Source: Phoma sp. XZ068
Lineage: Eukaryota; Ascomycota; Dothideomycetes; Pleosporales; Didymellaceae
Length of the DNA stretch: 64,000 nucleotides
Direction of reading: 5' to 3'
Assembly: GCA_004835665.1 (NCBI GenBank)
Contig: RBKR01000002.1
Coordinates: 744,001-808,000 of the forward strand
The position numbers and the translations under genes are program-made. Under the pieces are notes generated by a model that was not told the DNA's origin, made no database searches, and saw only the letters and a program-made list of their open reading frames with translations. Below are positions 1 through 10,138 of this stretch, in pieces. Position 1 is the first letter of the stretch. Each line of letters opens with the position of its first letter.

Positions 1-1910
1 TACTACTACTCTTTATAAATAATAAACTTTAGTAGTTATAAACTCTAAGTAATACTCTAGAATTTAGGTTATAATTAATACTTATAAAGATAAAGATTTA
101 AAGGTATATAAATAGCTTACTAATATCTCTAGTTAAAGTATTTAAGAAGGTCTTAAAGAGGGTAGTTATTATTATATATAAGCTAGTATTAGTATAATAG
201 AAAATTACTAAGCTTTAAGTAGCTAATAAGGCTACTATATACTAAAGATTATATAAAAGAAAGTAAGTTAAGGTAGAAGAGACTCTAATAGTTAAGAATA
301 AGTAGTAAGTAACTACTTTAAAGGAGTTTAGAGTATATAGTAATAGAAAGAAGGTAAAAAAGTAGGTATATACTAAAGTAAGTAAGCCCTTCTAATAATA
401 CTATAGATAGTATAATAAAACTAGGTATAATATATAAATATATAAGTAAGATATAGAAGTAGTTTCTAAATAATATTCTATACTATACTATACCTTATAG
501 CACTAAAGTATAGTATTTTAGGCTATAATAGAGTAAAGTTTAGTAGGGGCTTAGTAAAAGTAATTCTCTTACTTAGTAATTCTCTTACCTATAAGGTATA
601 TTACTTTATATAACTATTTATATATATAATAGAACCTTTTAGTTAGCTAGACTATAATCTAGTTAAATCTAAAGCTATTTAAGATATAACTACTATATAC
701 TACTATTAGAGAATCTAGAATATAAGGCTAAGTAAAAGCCTTTCTCTCTCTATAACTAGATAGATATATACTTTTAAGCTAAGAGTAATTAATTTAAAAA
801 TAACTAATACCTTATATAGCTAGTAGTTAGAAGATAGTAGAAAGTAAAGGTAATTTTCCTATAGAGGTTTTTCCTAGCTAAAGAGTTAGACCTTAATTAA
901 ATATAAATATAGCTATAATAAAGATTTTAGTTATATAGATAATAGAAGTAGCTATTAGTAGGTTTTAGGCTTAGTACTTTTTACCTATATTTTCTTAACT
1001 ACTTAAACTATAAGCTAAATTTATAGAGGTATATAAAAAAGATTCTAAGGTTCTCTAGAAAGTAGTAGTAGTAAGAAAGTATATCTTTAAAATTAATTTA
1101 TTTCTTAAATAGCTTTTATTTTTTATTTATATTACTATAGGTTAGCCTACTTATAGTATAGAGATTCTTAGCTTACTTTACTATAATATAGTAAATAAAT
1201 ATTATTAAAATATTTTTATTAAGGATAGTCTAGTTAGTATAGTAACTATATATTATAAGGGATATAATATTATTAGGTCTATAAAGATTATCTACTGCTA
1301 TCTTCCTAGAGAAATTAGTAAGCTTGTTATTTACTACCTCTAGTTTATCTTGCTATTCTAGAAGAGCTTAGACTTGCTAGTCTAGGAGAATAAAGCACTT
1401 ATATTACCTTTTCTATAGTTAAAAGGTTATAAAACTTAGACTAGTACTTATACTAATATATTAAAAGAGAAGGCACGAATCTACCTGCAGACCTATTTAA
1501 ACATTACAATACTATAGACACATTTCTATTACTATATTGCGCGTTTACCTTAAAAGCGTTGGATTTAAGCAAGACTACAGTGTTAAAGAAAAGACATTAA
1601 TTAATTAAGCTAGCTATACAACGTAGATAGCGGGGACTATATACGCTCAAGGACTAGAAGAGGCTCCTAGAGCTATAGAAGCCAGAAGAGCTGAGTATTA
1701 GATAGTTAGTTGCAAATGGCATAGTTTTCTTGGGGTCCGCGCTTATCTACCCTGCCGTAAGCGTCCGGCCTTGATTGAGATGTCAGACAAGGAAGGCAAG
1801 GCAGCAGGCAGTAGAAAGAGGCAGAAACGAGTATATGGAGAAGGTTTTGGAGCTTCAGCAAACCACGCGTTCAGTCACGCCACTTGTACATATAGGAAGA
1901 CGCGTTCACA
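1..1910 (+). pseudogene. RIP-degraded C-terminal part of a fungal helicase-associated (RecQ-like/telomere-linked type) protein
   Basis: No open frame survives. Reading through stops on the + strand from about 1190 to 1400 gives a coherent protein: a stretch ending in IKIIYCYLPREI, then a segment with three stops, each of them TAG where related fungal proteins, as I remember them, carry Trp (TGG->TAG, a RIP change). From about 1530 the frame goes on (ILRVYLKSVGFKQDY, then IAGTIYAQGLEEAPRAIEA, ARRAEY) to about 1910, with CAA/CAG->TAA/TAG stops and one apparent 1-nt frameshift near 1521. This resembles the C-terminal part of large fungal proteins that combine an OrsD-type finger with a RecQ-like helicase; that match rests on memory and was not searched. 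AT-richness falls from near total before 1475 to ordinary after 1700, so RIP intensity fades towards the ABC gene. Bases 1-1190 look like the same kind of mutated coding DNA but I could not read them. Confidence 0.45.
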
Positions 1911-2029
1911 ACGCAATGTATAACATGCAGGCCGTAGTCGAGTGCAGTGAAATCAAAACAACTGTTCGCAGCGAGCCAGTAATCCACTGTCAGAATCAGT
2001 GTCAGTGTACTCCAGCAGTCGACCGTTCA

Positions 2030-2764
2030 ACAGCCACCATAATTGAGGACAGCGTTGCAGGCGAGCGTTTCGAGCATTTGATCGAGTGCGTTGGCAATTT
2101 GTAAAGAGTGTAGACACGGCGTTTTGCCTAGCTAAGTTAAAAGCCATTTGCAGCGTGCCCATCGATTTAGTCGCAAGCAAGCCGAGTTGATAGCAGCGGA
2201 CGTTGGCAGCTGGGCCGGATTGATCGCATACGCCAGCGAGTTGGAGGTGCCCAGCCAGACCATTGAGTCCATACAGCAGTTGCCGGTGTACGCAGACGGG
2301 TGATGTGTCGAATTAAGCTAGACCATTGCCGCCAGATATTTCGAAGCGAACGCGTGATAAAGAACCATTGGCGAGACGCCCACGATTGGTCACCAGCGGA
2401 TAAAGGGGGACATCCAAGCCGAGAAGAGCAGAAGAAGATACAGGACCGCATCAGCAAGGGTTGCGAGACCGTCCATTGCCAGCGGTTGTTGGTCCAGGGC
2501 CAGGGATCGCAGTATTTCCAGGCCCACCAGCCCGGAGACGACGGCCCGGACGTCGTGCCCGTCGACGGCGACGCAGGGTGGGCGCAGGTAGGCGAGCAGA
2601 TGGCCAAGACGTGGGCCAACGTCGAGCGGTGGGCACAGAACACCATCCAGGAGGGCGAGAGAGACGAGGTGAACCCCCTCTGGGCCACTACAGCCTATAA
2701 TGGCACCCTCATGCATATAACGGATATGTTAGTTACTGTAGGGGCTAGAAGTTACACTGTATAG
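2030..2764 (+). pseudogene. OrsD-like (PF12013, former DUF3505) zinc-finger protein fragment, frameshifted
   Basis: The readable pieces are GERFEHLIECV at about 2060-2090, then after several stops HLQRAHRFSRKQAELIAADV and SELEVPSQTIESIQQLPVY (about 2145-2300), then from 2300 in another frame DHCRQIFRSERVIKNHWRDAH, GGHPSREEQKKIQDRI, VHCQRLLVQGQGSQYF and VGEQMAKTW up to GERDEVNP. This order matches the C2H2-like fingers and following segment of OrsD-family proteins (named after an orsellinic-acid cluster gene; biochemical role unknown). A lost base near 2298 (GGGTGATG) shifts the frame, stops TAA/TAG at 2101-2135 look like C->T changes, and the match ends abruptly after NP near 2680, so it is a truncated pseudogene. 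GC content is normal here. It lies behind a C-terminal helicase-family remnant, so the two may be neighbouring members of one tandem family. Confidence 0.6.
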
Positions 2765-3201
2765 CCACCGGTAGGAATCGTACCCAGGAGGTATCGATTC
2801 GTCTCCGTACTACCAGGACAATGCACTCTATTACTTGTCCTACTCTATTGTGAAACAGTGTTGGTTCCTCTGTGCCCTATCATCCGATAATCCCTAGGAT
2901 TCTATCCTTTACATCAATATCCTATAGGGCATCTAATAATACTTTAACCTATTGTAGAAAAGCATAGAACTACATGGGTTGTGTCCCATGGTCTTGGCTG
3001 CTTACGTTAATGCAAAACCATGACGCACCACGTGACCAGGGAGCTGGTGTTCTGAGAACTCGCTGAACGTCATGGTAATAAACCAATGACCCCGCGTCGT
3101 AGTTCAGGATTGTAACACTCGCTTGTACTAGTCACTTGCTTGTGGAGTACGTTAATACTTAATACATAGTAGCGTATGTAATAATTCCAACAGAAGCCCT
3201 A
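2765..3201. other. Intergenic region behind the ABC gene; no gene seen
   Basis: GC content is ordinary and there is no long open frame or tRNA-like fold that I can see. The part nearest 3201 must contain the 3' untranslated region and polyadenylation site of the ABC transporter gene, which ends at 3202 on the minus strand. The stretch 2727-2938 starts TGTTAG and ends CTAATA, which could be a worn LTR, but no target duplication was found. Confidence 0.5.
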
Positions 3202-6200
3202 TTACAACAATCCTTGTGATTCACACATTGCACGATAGAGCGGGCTGTTGGCCAGGAGCTTCGAGTGTGTGCCTTTTTGCACGATCCGACCACCGTAGAA
3301 AACACAGATCAAATCCGCATCTCTAATTGTCGAGAGTCTGTGAGCCACTGCCACAGTAATGCGATCCGAATCTGACGCTGCTTTTGACAAGGCTTCTTGG
3401 ACTGTCCTTTCCGATTCCGTGTCCAGAGCACTTGTAGCCTCATCAAGCAGAAGTATTTTTGGGTTACGAATAAGTGCCCGAGCAATTGCAATTCGTTGTC
3501 GCTGACCTCCAGAAAACTGGCTGCCATTGAGGCCGCAGTCTGTAGAAAGACCTTCAGGAAGTGACAAGACAAAATCCCATGCATTGGCTGCTCGGCACGC
3601 GGCTTCAATCCTCTCATCGGTGACTTCGCCGCCAGTCACTCCTAGGCTGATATTGTCCCGAACTGTTCCCTTGTACAGGGTTGGCTCTTGTTGAACCAGG
3701 GAAACTGCTTCTCGGTACTTTGTGGAACTTAATGCGGAAAGTGCTTCATCATCGATGCTGATTGTGCCGGAAGTTGGGTCGTAAAATCGCTCCAGTAAGG
3801 CAATCATGGTGCTTTTACCGCAGCCGGATGCACCAACAAAGGCAACGAATTGACCTTTTTTGATCTGATACCGTCAGCAGTATTCAACTTTCGGGATAGG
3901 AACATATCATACGTGGAGCGAGATGCCCTTCAAGACCCCGGTATCAGGCCGAAGTGGGTACGCAAATTTGACATCGTCAAACGTGATATTTTGAGCGCCA
4001 ACTTCGGGTCCGTTCCCGTGACCACTCTCTGAATCGTCGATGGATGGCTTTAGATTCTGCATCCAGATGATGTAGTTTGCAGCCTGTTTTCCCTTTGTGA
4101 TACCTTTTCGTGTGTTTAGTCAGGGTTTGATCAGCACTAGGTCTCTGCGCTTACTGCTTGAAAAGCTGAATATTTGAGCCGCTCCCTGACCCGCGAAAAG
4201 GACGCCCATAAATGCAATAAAGAACTTGTACATAGTAATCTCCCGGAAAGACACAAGTCGACAACCGTACCTACACGATGCGTTAGTCTAGATGACCCCA
4301 AGTCCGAGCGAAACATACCCAAATCCGAGAGCCAAGAAGAAGTATTCTATGGCCTGTGTGAAGGCGAAACAGAGCATGGTGGTAAACATAGTACGAGATT
4401 GTCTCGCAACGGCATGATCTAGTTCCACTGCATACCTGCTGAGCACTGACCTCTCGATGGCCAGGGAAGAAACTGTCCGGATGGCAGTGATGGCTTCCGA
4501 AGCGATGGATGCGCTGTTAGCGAAGCGCTTGCCAGCCTCTTTCTCCATTCTGATCTCTAGTCGCATTCGCACCCATCCAGAGAGTACCAGAAACGGAAGA
4601 CCTCCCAGGACGATGACCAATCCCAACTTCCATGTCGATACAATAGCCAGGATGGAGCAGGCAATAACACTGACCATGGAGACACCAATCATAGCAATGT
4701 TGAAACCCATCAGCTCGAGAATTGATTGAGGGTAAGAGTCTAAGCGACTCGAGAGAGCTCCGACGGTGTTCTCTGGTCGGTCAAAGAATTGGATATCTTG
4801 GAGCAGAAAACGGTCCAAAAGTTGCTTCCGGTACTTGTGATTCAGAGTCTGATACATGGGTTAGAGAAGGAAATATTTCGACGCTTGGACGTACCTGTGC
4901 GATCGTGTTCGAACTCCATCCCATGACGAAGTAGACGATTAGGTTACCAATTGCGAGCACCAGGAACATGAGAGCGAAAAAATTTCCCCGAGAAATCATT
5001 TCCGACCCCTCTAGCTGAAACACATCCAACACTTTCGCAAGAATCAATGCTTGCATAGGATTAACGGCACCTGAAAGGGCTATTAGTGACGCTCTGTGTT
5101 CATCCGAACTTGAAGCGACTTACCTCCACCGATAGCACTGAGACCGAGGGCAAGATAATACCATTTCACAGCGCGTGTATCTTTTGCAATGGTTCCAATG
5201 ACTTGTAATAATCCAGCTGACTTTTGGGCGTCGAAGTCATTGCGAGATTTCAAACTTTCCTGCAGGGGCGAACACTCAGTCTTCGTCCTAGTCAAGGTCT
5301 TTGAGACGATTAGTCCTTTCTCTTCCTCTTCCTCTTCCTCTTCGGAAACTGAGGCGCTGTCTGTTCCCGGATTTGGCGTAGCAAGGTCCTGGACTTTGAC
5401 TAAGCGGGCATACGTACTGTCCATGGCCATTAGTTCTTCATGGGTTCCTTGCTCAATGATGGAGCCCTTGGACATAACGACTATATTATCGGCTTCCTTT
5501 ATAGTTGACATTTTATGGGCGATAGTAATTGTGGTCCGGTCTTTCGACGCATTGTTGAGCGCTTGTTGGACAATACGCTCTGCGTGGGGGTCGAGAGCAC
5601 TCGTAGCTTCGTCTAGTAAAAGCACTTTCGGTTGGGAGATAATGCTCCGTGCAATGGCAACCCGCTGCTTCTGTCCACCCGAAAGAAGGCCTCCACGCTC
5701 GCCAATCCTGGTGCGGTAGCCCTCGGGAAGGTCTGAGATGAAGTCATGGGCAAATGCCAGTTTGGCTGCTTCTTCAACGCGTCTCATTTGGGACTCAACT
5801 GGGTCATTCTCCCATGAAGTTCCCACTAGGCCACTCACAATGTTGTCGAAAACGGTACCATTGAATAACACAGGTTCCTAGTAGGGTCAGCACCTTCGCA
5901 ACTCCGATTGGTAGCGCAGGGAGCTAAAAATTTACCTGTTGAACAAGTCGTATGTTCCTTCTGAGCCAGTTGAGATTGAGTTCTTTGATCGGTCGACCAT
6001 CCAGCGTGATGGATCCAGACAAAGGGTTGTACCAACGCTCCAAAAGCCCGATAATAGTACTCTTTCCAGAGCCGCTGGCACCCTATCACTTGTGTTAGAG
6101 CCAAAACCAACCCCTAGTAAGAAGAAGAGACATACCACAAGCGCCGTTACTTTGCCAGCCGGTATCGAGAGCGAAAACTTGTCCAGCACTTTGATTCCGG

Positions 6201-7512
6201 GGCGCGTAGGGTAGGCAAAAGAGATATTCTCCAGGTACACAGTGCCATGGACACTCTCTAGCATGATACCCTCCGTACTCAGAGGATTCAACTCGGAATT
6301 TCGATCAATCAATTCGAAAAGTTCGCTCGCGGCAGAGGTTGCTCGGGTAAAGACCAGTAGATGAGGGGCCATGGCCGACAAGCTGGAGGCTGCGACCATT
6401 ACAGACAAAAGAACGCTACGTAATTAGCTTGATCATGCAAAGCTGTGAGTTATGTACTTACATGAATATATCACCAACTTGATCGATCTCACCTCGCCCC
6501 ATCATCTGGACTCCCTGCCAAAACGCTAACCCAAAGGCAGCAAAGATAAGAAAGAATTCTGAAGAGAACAAGCCTCCAAAGACCGGGGATTTCTTATATC
6601 CTAGTCGCAATGCTTCTTTGAGATATGCATCAACCTTGTCCACAAGTCGGGTACGGACTCCAAAGGCATGAACAGTACGGACATTGGATAGTACACCTTC
6701 AGCTACGGCGCCTGCTTCGGCGTGGCACTTTAGGATCTTCGTTTCGAGTTGAGCGTCCAGTCCAGAGAAATAGGCCATTGGTATCATCATAGCTGGTACT
6801 ACGCAGCTTGTGATGAGGGTCAATTTCCATTGTGTTGTAAAGGCAATGATGAAAGCGGCAAAAAAGGCTGCGATGCTTTGGAAGACGAGGCCCATTTTCT
6901 CCGAAATCCCTGATTGGATTAATGAGCCGTTAGAGGTAGCTTGCATCGCAACAGAGCCTGTGCTAGCCAGGTCAAAAAATGCGATGTCTTGACTCAAAGC
7001 AGCCTTCACATATTGTTCGCGAATGTTTCTGACGATGCGATACGCAACGAAAGTGGACAAGGAAGAGTAGGTGTAGACCAAGGCCAGCCTGGCGATACCA
7101 ATGTATACGAAATAGAGGCTGTATTCTGATGAGAAGCTTGATCAGCATGACGGAATCTCTTACTAACCTGTTTTTGCTGATCTGGCTGCGAAATTGTGCC
7201 GGCGTTGAGGCTCCAGAAGTGAAATTTGAAAGGGATGAGACGAATACACCCAGCACCAAGTTCACCATAGCAATACCAACGCCAGAAGCAATGGCGGCCA
7301 CAAGGCCAACCGCTTCCAATACATGGTCGACATTCTCAGCGTATGTGAAGATTCTCTTGGAGCATCTTAGTTGTTGTTCTAGGTGTGGCAATTGCAGTAC
7401 GTACCAAGTAAGTCTTGAAGCCAGACACTCCCTTCTTCGTTTTCCGCATAAGGATGCTAGCGCCATCCGCTTCTGACAGAGCTGCTTCGGGTTTTCCCGT
7501 GGAGGACGCCAT
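3202..7512 (-). CDS. ABC transporter, ABCB (MDR/P-glycoprotein-like) full transporter, 1269 aa, 11 exons
   Basis: ATP-driven exporter of the plasma or an internal membrane, layout (TMD-NBD)x2. Exons, high to low: 7512-7405, 7355-7168, 7118-6462, 6415-6136, 6082-5936, 5877-5124, 5070-4895, 4848-4319, 4270-4155, 4103-3913, 3864-3202; they total 3810 nt and stay in frame to TAA. TMD1 starts with a hydrophobic helix at about 48-75. NBD1: Walker A GASGSGKST 412-420, Q-loop LVQQ to 460, LSGGQ 525-529, Walker B with D549/E550, H581. A linker carries eight Glu (639-646). TMD2 starts near 695. NBD2: Walker A GASGCGKST 1060-1068, Q1107/Q1108, FSGGQ 1166-1170, D1190/E1191, H1224. Both ATP sites look canonical. 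Introns are 46-58 nt; donors GTRNGN-like, branch sites such as CTAAC/CTGAC; introns 1 and 9 use an AAG acceptor. No RIP damage. The substrate is unknown; drug or secondary-metabolite export is an inference. Confidence 0.95.
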
Positions 7513-8175
7513 GGTTTGCAGTTAGCAGATTCTGGGACCTCGACCCTTTTATCTGGAGTGTGGAAGTCAAGCAGTTGCATGGTAACCAAGGAAAAGCTTT
7601 TGGAGGGGGGCTAAAACTGTGGCTTGTACGGACGTTCAGGCAGCAGAACGCAAGTACACCCGTAACACTGAAACATGGAAGCACCTTGGCAAACACCAAG
7701 AACGCCAAGATCTGGAAAATACCTGCGCTCAGCCTACCTGACGTGCTCTGAGCAAATCTAACTTATGTCTACCATTGCGTGCGTGTGGCCGTGTGGCCAG
7801 CCGTACTGCCTATTTCCTCTAATATACACTCTGTGCATTAACAGTGAAGTTTGCAAAGAATGTTGTCGGAGCTGAACTTTGGCCTGGTAGTTGAGCAGCT
7901 CAGCTCGAGACAACTCTCATGCTAAATTGCTATGGAACATGGAGGCCGGTGTTTGCTTGTCTCTGCTTGTAAAGGCTTGGAATGTCTGCAACAAGTTAAA
8001 GGCCGGCTAAACTAGGCGCCCGTCCGCGGCGGCCGAGCGATCGCTAGGGCTGAGCGTCCGCGGGCGCCGAAATTTCAAAGGTTATTTTCACGACCATTCA
8101 GTGGCTACCCCGCAAAACACAACAACAGCGGAGAATTTTACTTTTTGAAATTAACGTACAATAAAACTAAGATAG
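7513..8175 (-). promoter_or_regulatory. Upstream (promoter) region of the ABC transporter gene
   Basis: This GC-balanced stretch runs from the start codon of the ABC gene to the edge of the mutated transposon block. It has only short, unconvincing open frames on both strands, so I read it as 5' untranslated region plus promoter. The transcription start is not visible. The border to the AT-rich block near 8176 is sharp, so RIP has not spread into the promoter. Confidence 0.6.
8015..8068. promoter_or_regulatory. GC-rich palindromic cluster with two CCGCGG sites
   Basis: About 500 bp upstream of the ABC start codon. GGCGCCCG at 8015-8022 is mirrored by CGGGCGCC at 8061-8068. The 9-mer CGTCCGCGG occurs at 8021-8029 and 8055-8063, and GCGATCGC, itself a palindrome, lies between them at 8037-8044. 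Paired CCG/CGG triplets are the usual recognition form of fungal Zn(II)2Cys6 regulators, so an operator for such a regulator is plausible, but this is inference. It is by far the most CpG-rich spot outside the Fot1 transposon. Confidence 0.35.
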
Positions 8176-8262
8176 TGTTAAGGTTGTAAACTAAGCAAAG
8201 CTTATAAATACTTCTAAGGTTAGTTCTCTAGAATAAGTACTAGTATAGAAGAGGTTAGTATA
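8176..8262 (-). repeat. End fragment of a chromovirus LTR
   Basis: Starts TGTTAAGGTTGTAAAC and then matches the first about 85 bp of the minus-oriented LTRs at 16672, 22997 and 24161. Here the terminal TG is unmutated, which confirms that the family's LTR ended in CA on its own strand. After about 8262 the sequence leaves the family LTR. It marks the edge between the gene island and the RIP-mutated block. Confidence 0.75.
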
Positions 8263-9300
8263 GTATAAGAGGCGTATAGTATACTAATTATAGTACAACT
8301 ACGTGTTAGGTTGCTAGTGCTTTAACTGCGTAGGCCTAGTATATTATATATATATTATATAACTTAAAGTAGAATAGGCTATATAGCTAGAAGGCTTAGT
8401 ATAAATTAATATATCTATACCTATACCTCTACTATTACTATACTTATTACTATATAACCTTATAATTTTAATTTATTAACCTCTTTAAAAGTAGTAGCTT
8501 AGTATAGTAGTAATAGAGAAATAGAAGCCTATTATATACTAGCCTACTCTAAGTCTAGTAGAAAAGACCTCTAGCTTTAGTAAAAGAATTTTATAGCTAA
8601 AGTACTAGTAATATAAACTAAAGAAGCTTATAGAGTTATAAGAACTTAAATAAGAAGTCTATTTAATAGAATAGTAGTTAGTAGCTAATAGAATATCTAC
8701 TAATACCTTTACTTTTAAATTAAGTATTTCTATAGTTAAGAATAATAATAAAAATAAGCTACTAGTAAGATAGAGGTATCTTAATATTACTATAGAGGTG
8801 CCTATTGTTTAAGAGCTAAAAATAAAGAAAATACCTATATTTAAGAGTAAGAGAATATAAGAATACTATAATTTTAAGTCTAGATTATAAATTATATTCT
8901 ATTTAAACTCTTCTATATTTAGGTTAGAGAATTAAAAGATTATATTTATACTATAGTACTTCTAACTTATATTCTACTAGCTATAGATATAGAGGGAGCT
9001 AGAAAATAATAGTATTATATAGTTATAGTATAGTATAATATTCTTCTTATTAGACTAGATTAAAAGCCTTATTAATTAGGAATTATAGGTTATAATACTC
9101 TACTAATACTTAATCTAAAAGAATAACTAGTTAGTAAATAAGTTTATAGCCTATCTATCTATATTAAAAAACTAAATTAATCTACTATATAAGTAAAAGT
9201 ATTTAGTAATATACTTCTATAGTAAGTATTATAATTCTAGACAAGAGAATAGTATAGTAATAAGTATCTACTAACTAGAACCCCTAACTCCTTAAAGAGC
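8263..9300 (+). pseudogene. RIP-mutated retroelement remnant with gag-like coding sequence
   Basis: No open frame. Reading through stops on + between about 8820 and 9290 gives gag-like protein pieces (KIPIFKSKRIQEYYNFKSRL, LVNKFIAYLSILKN, KYLVIYFYSKYYNSRQENS). Stops fall where Gln or Trp codons would be expected. I cannot assign the family, find its LTRs, or say whether it belongs to the LTR fragment at 8176 or to element B. The part 8263-8820 is unread AT-rich sequence. Confidence 0.35.
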
Positions 9301-9642
9301 TACTATAAGTAAAAAAGGAAATATCTATATAGTTCTATTATATAACTACTTATTAATAAGTATAATATATATAACTAGGCTACTTATTAATAAGTATAGT
9401 ATAATATACTTATCTATAAGTACTCTCTTATATCTTATTAGATTAACTCTAGTTACCTATTTATAAGTACTTCTATTTTCTTAGTATATAGTATATAGAA
9501 ATATAACTCTTATAGTTTATATTTAACTTAATTAATATACTTTATTATTAGAACTTTACCTATATATTAAGATAGATAGATTAACTATCTATACTTCTTA
9601 CTATAACCTAACTCTTAAGATAGATAGTCTACTCTATACTAC

Positions 9643-10138
9643 TATTATAATCTACTTATAACTAGCTAACTAGAATACTAACAGCTATAGATACTAACAG
9701 CTCTAATATAATAATTATATAGGGCCTCCTATATAGCACAGTTATAGCACAGTTTTATTATAGGTTATATAACAAGCTTACCCCTTAGTAAGTAAGCTAG
9801 GTAGACTATATATAAGAGCTTACGCAGCTTATATTAAGCTTAGTAATCTTAGCTTATATAGCTTATAATAAGCTAGGTAAGCTACTATAATTATTATAGT
9901 ATATAGCAATTAGGAACACTGCCTTACAGTATTATATTTAACCTTATTAATTAATCTTGTTATTAGATCTTACCTGCTCTTAAGATAGACAGATTATATC
10001 TATACTCTTTATTATAAACCCTATAGTTATTATAGTGTTTTACTAGGTATCTATACTAACCCCTCCTATACTAGCGCTTATCCTAGAGAACTAACCTTAG
10101 AAGTATTTATAAGCTTTGCTTAGTTTACAACCTTAATA
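9643..10138 (+). repeat. 5' LTR of element A
   Basis: Runs TATTATAATC to ACCTTAATA. U3 carries repeated AGCTTAT-type motifs around 9770-9890. The last about 90 bp are shared with all other chromovirus LTRs in the window, while U3 matches only those of G and K. Confidence 0.93.

Noticed and set aside
2167..2716. Several short open frames on the minus strand and in a second + frame over the OrsD region
   Set aside because: They overlap the readable OrsD-like protein, are rich in Arg/Pro/Ala as expected of shadow frames in GC-rich codons, and resemble no protein I know.
2727..2938. Possible solo LTR (TGTTAG to CTAATA)
   Set aside because: The flanking five bases (GGATA and ATACT) do not match and no second copy lies in the window.
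3202..7512. Separate small ABC protein genes on the minus strand
   Set aside because: All pieces join through ten short GT-AG introns into one continuous frame with two complete nucleotide-binding domains.
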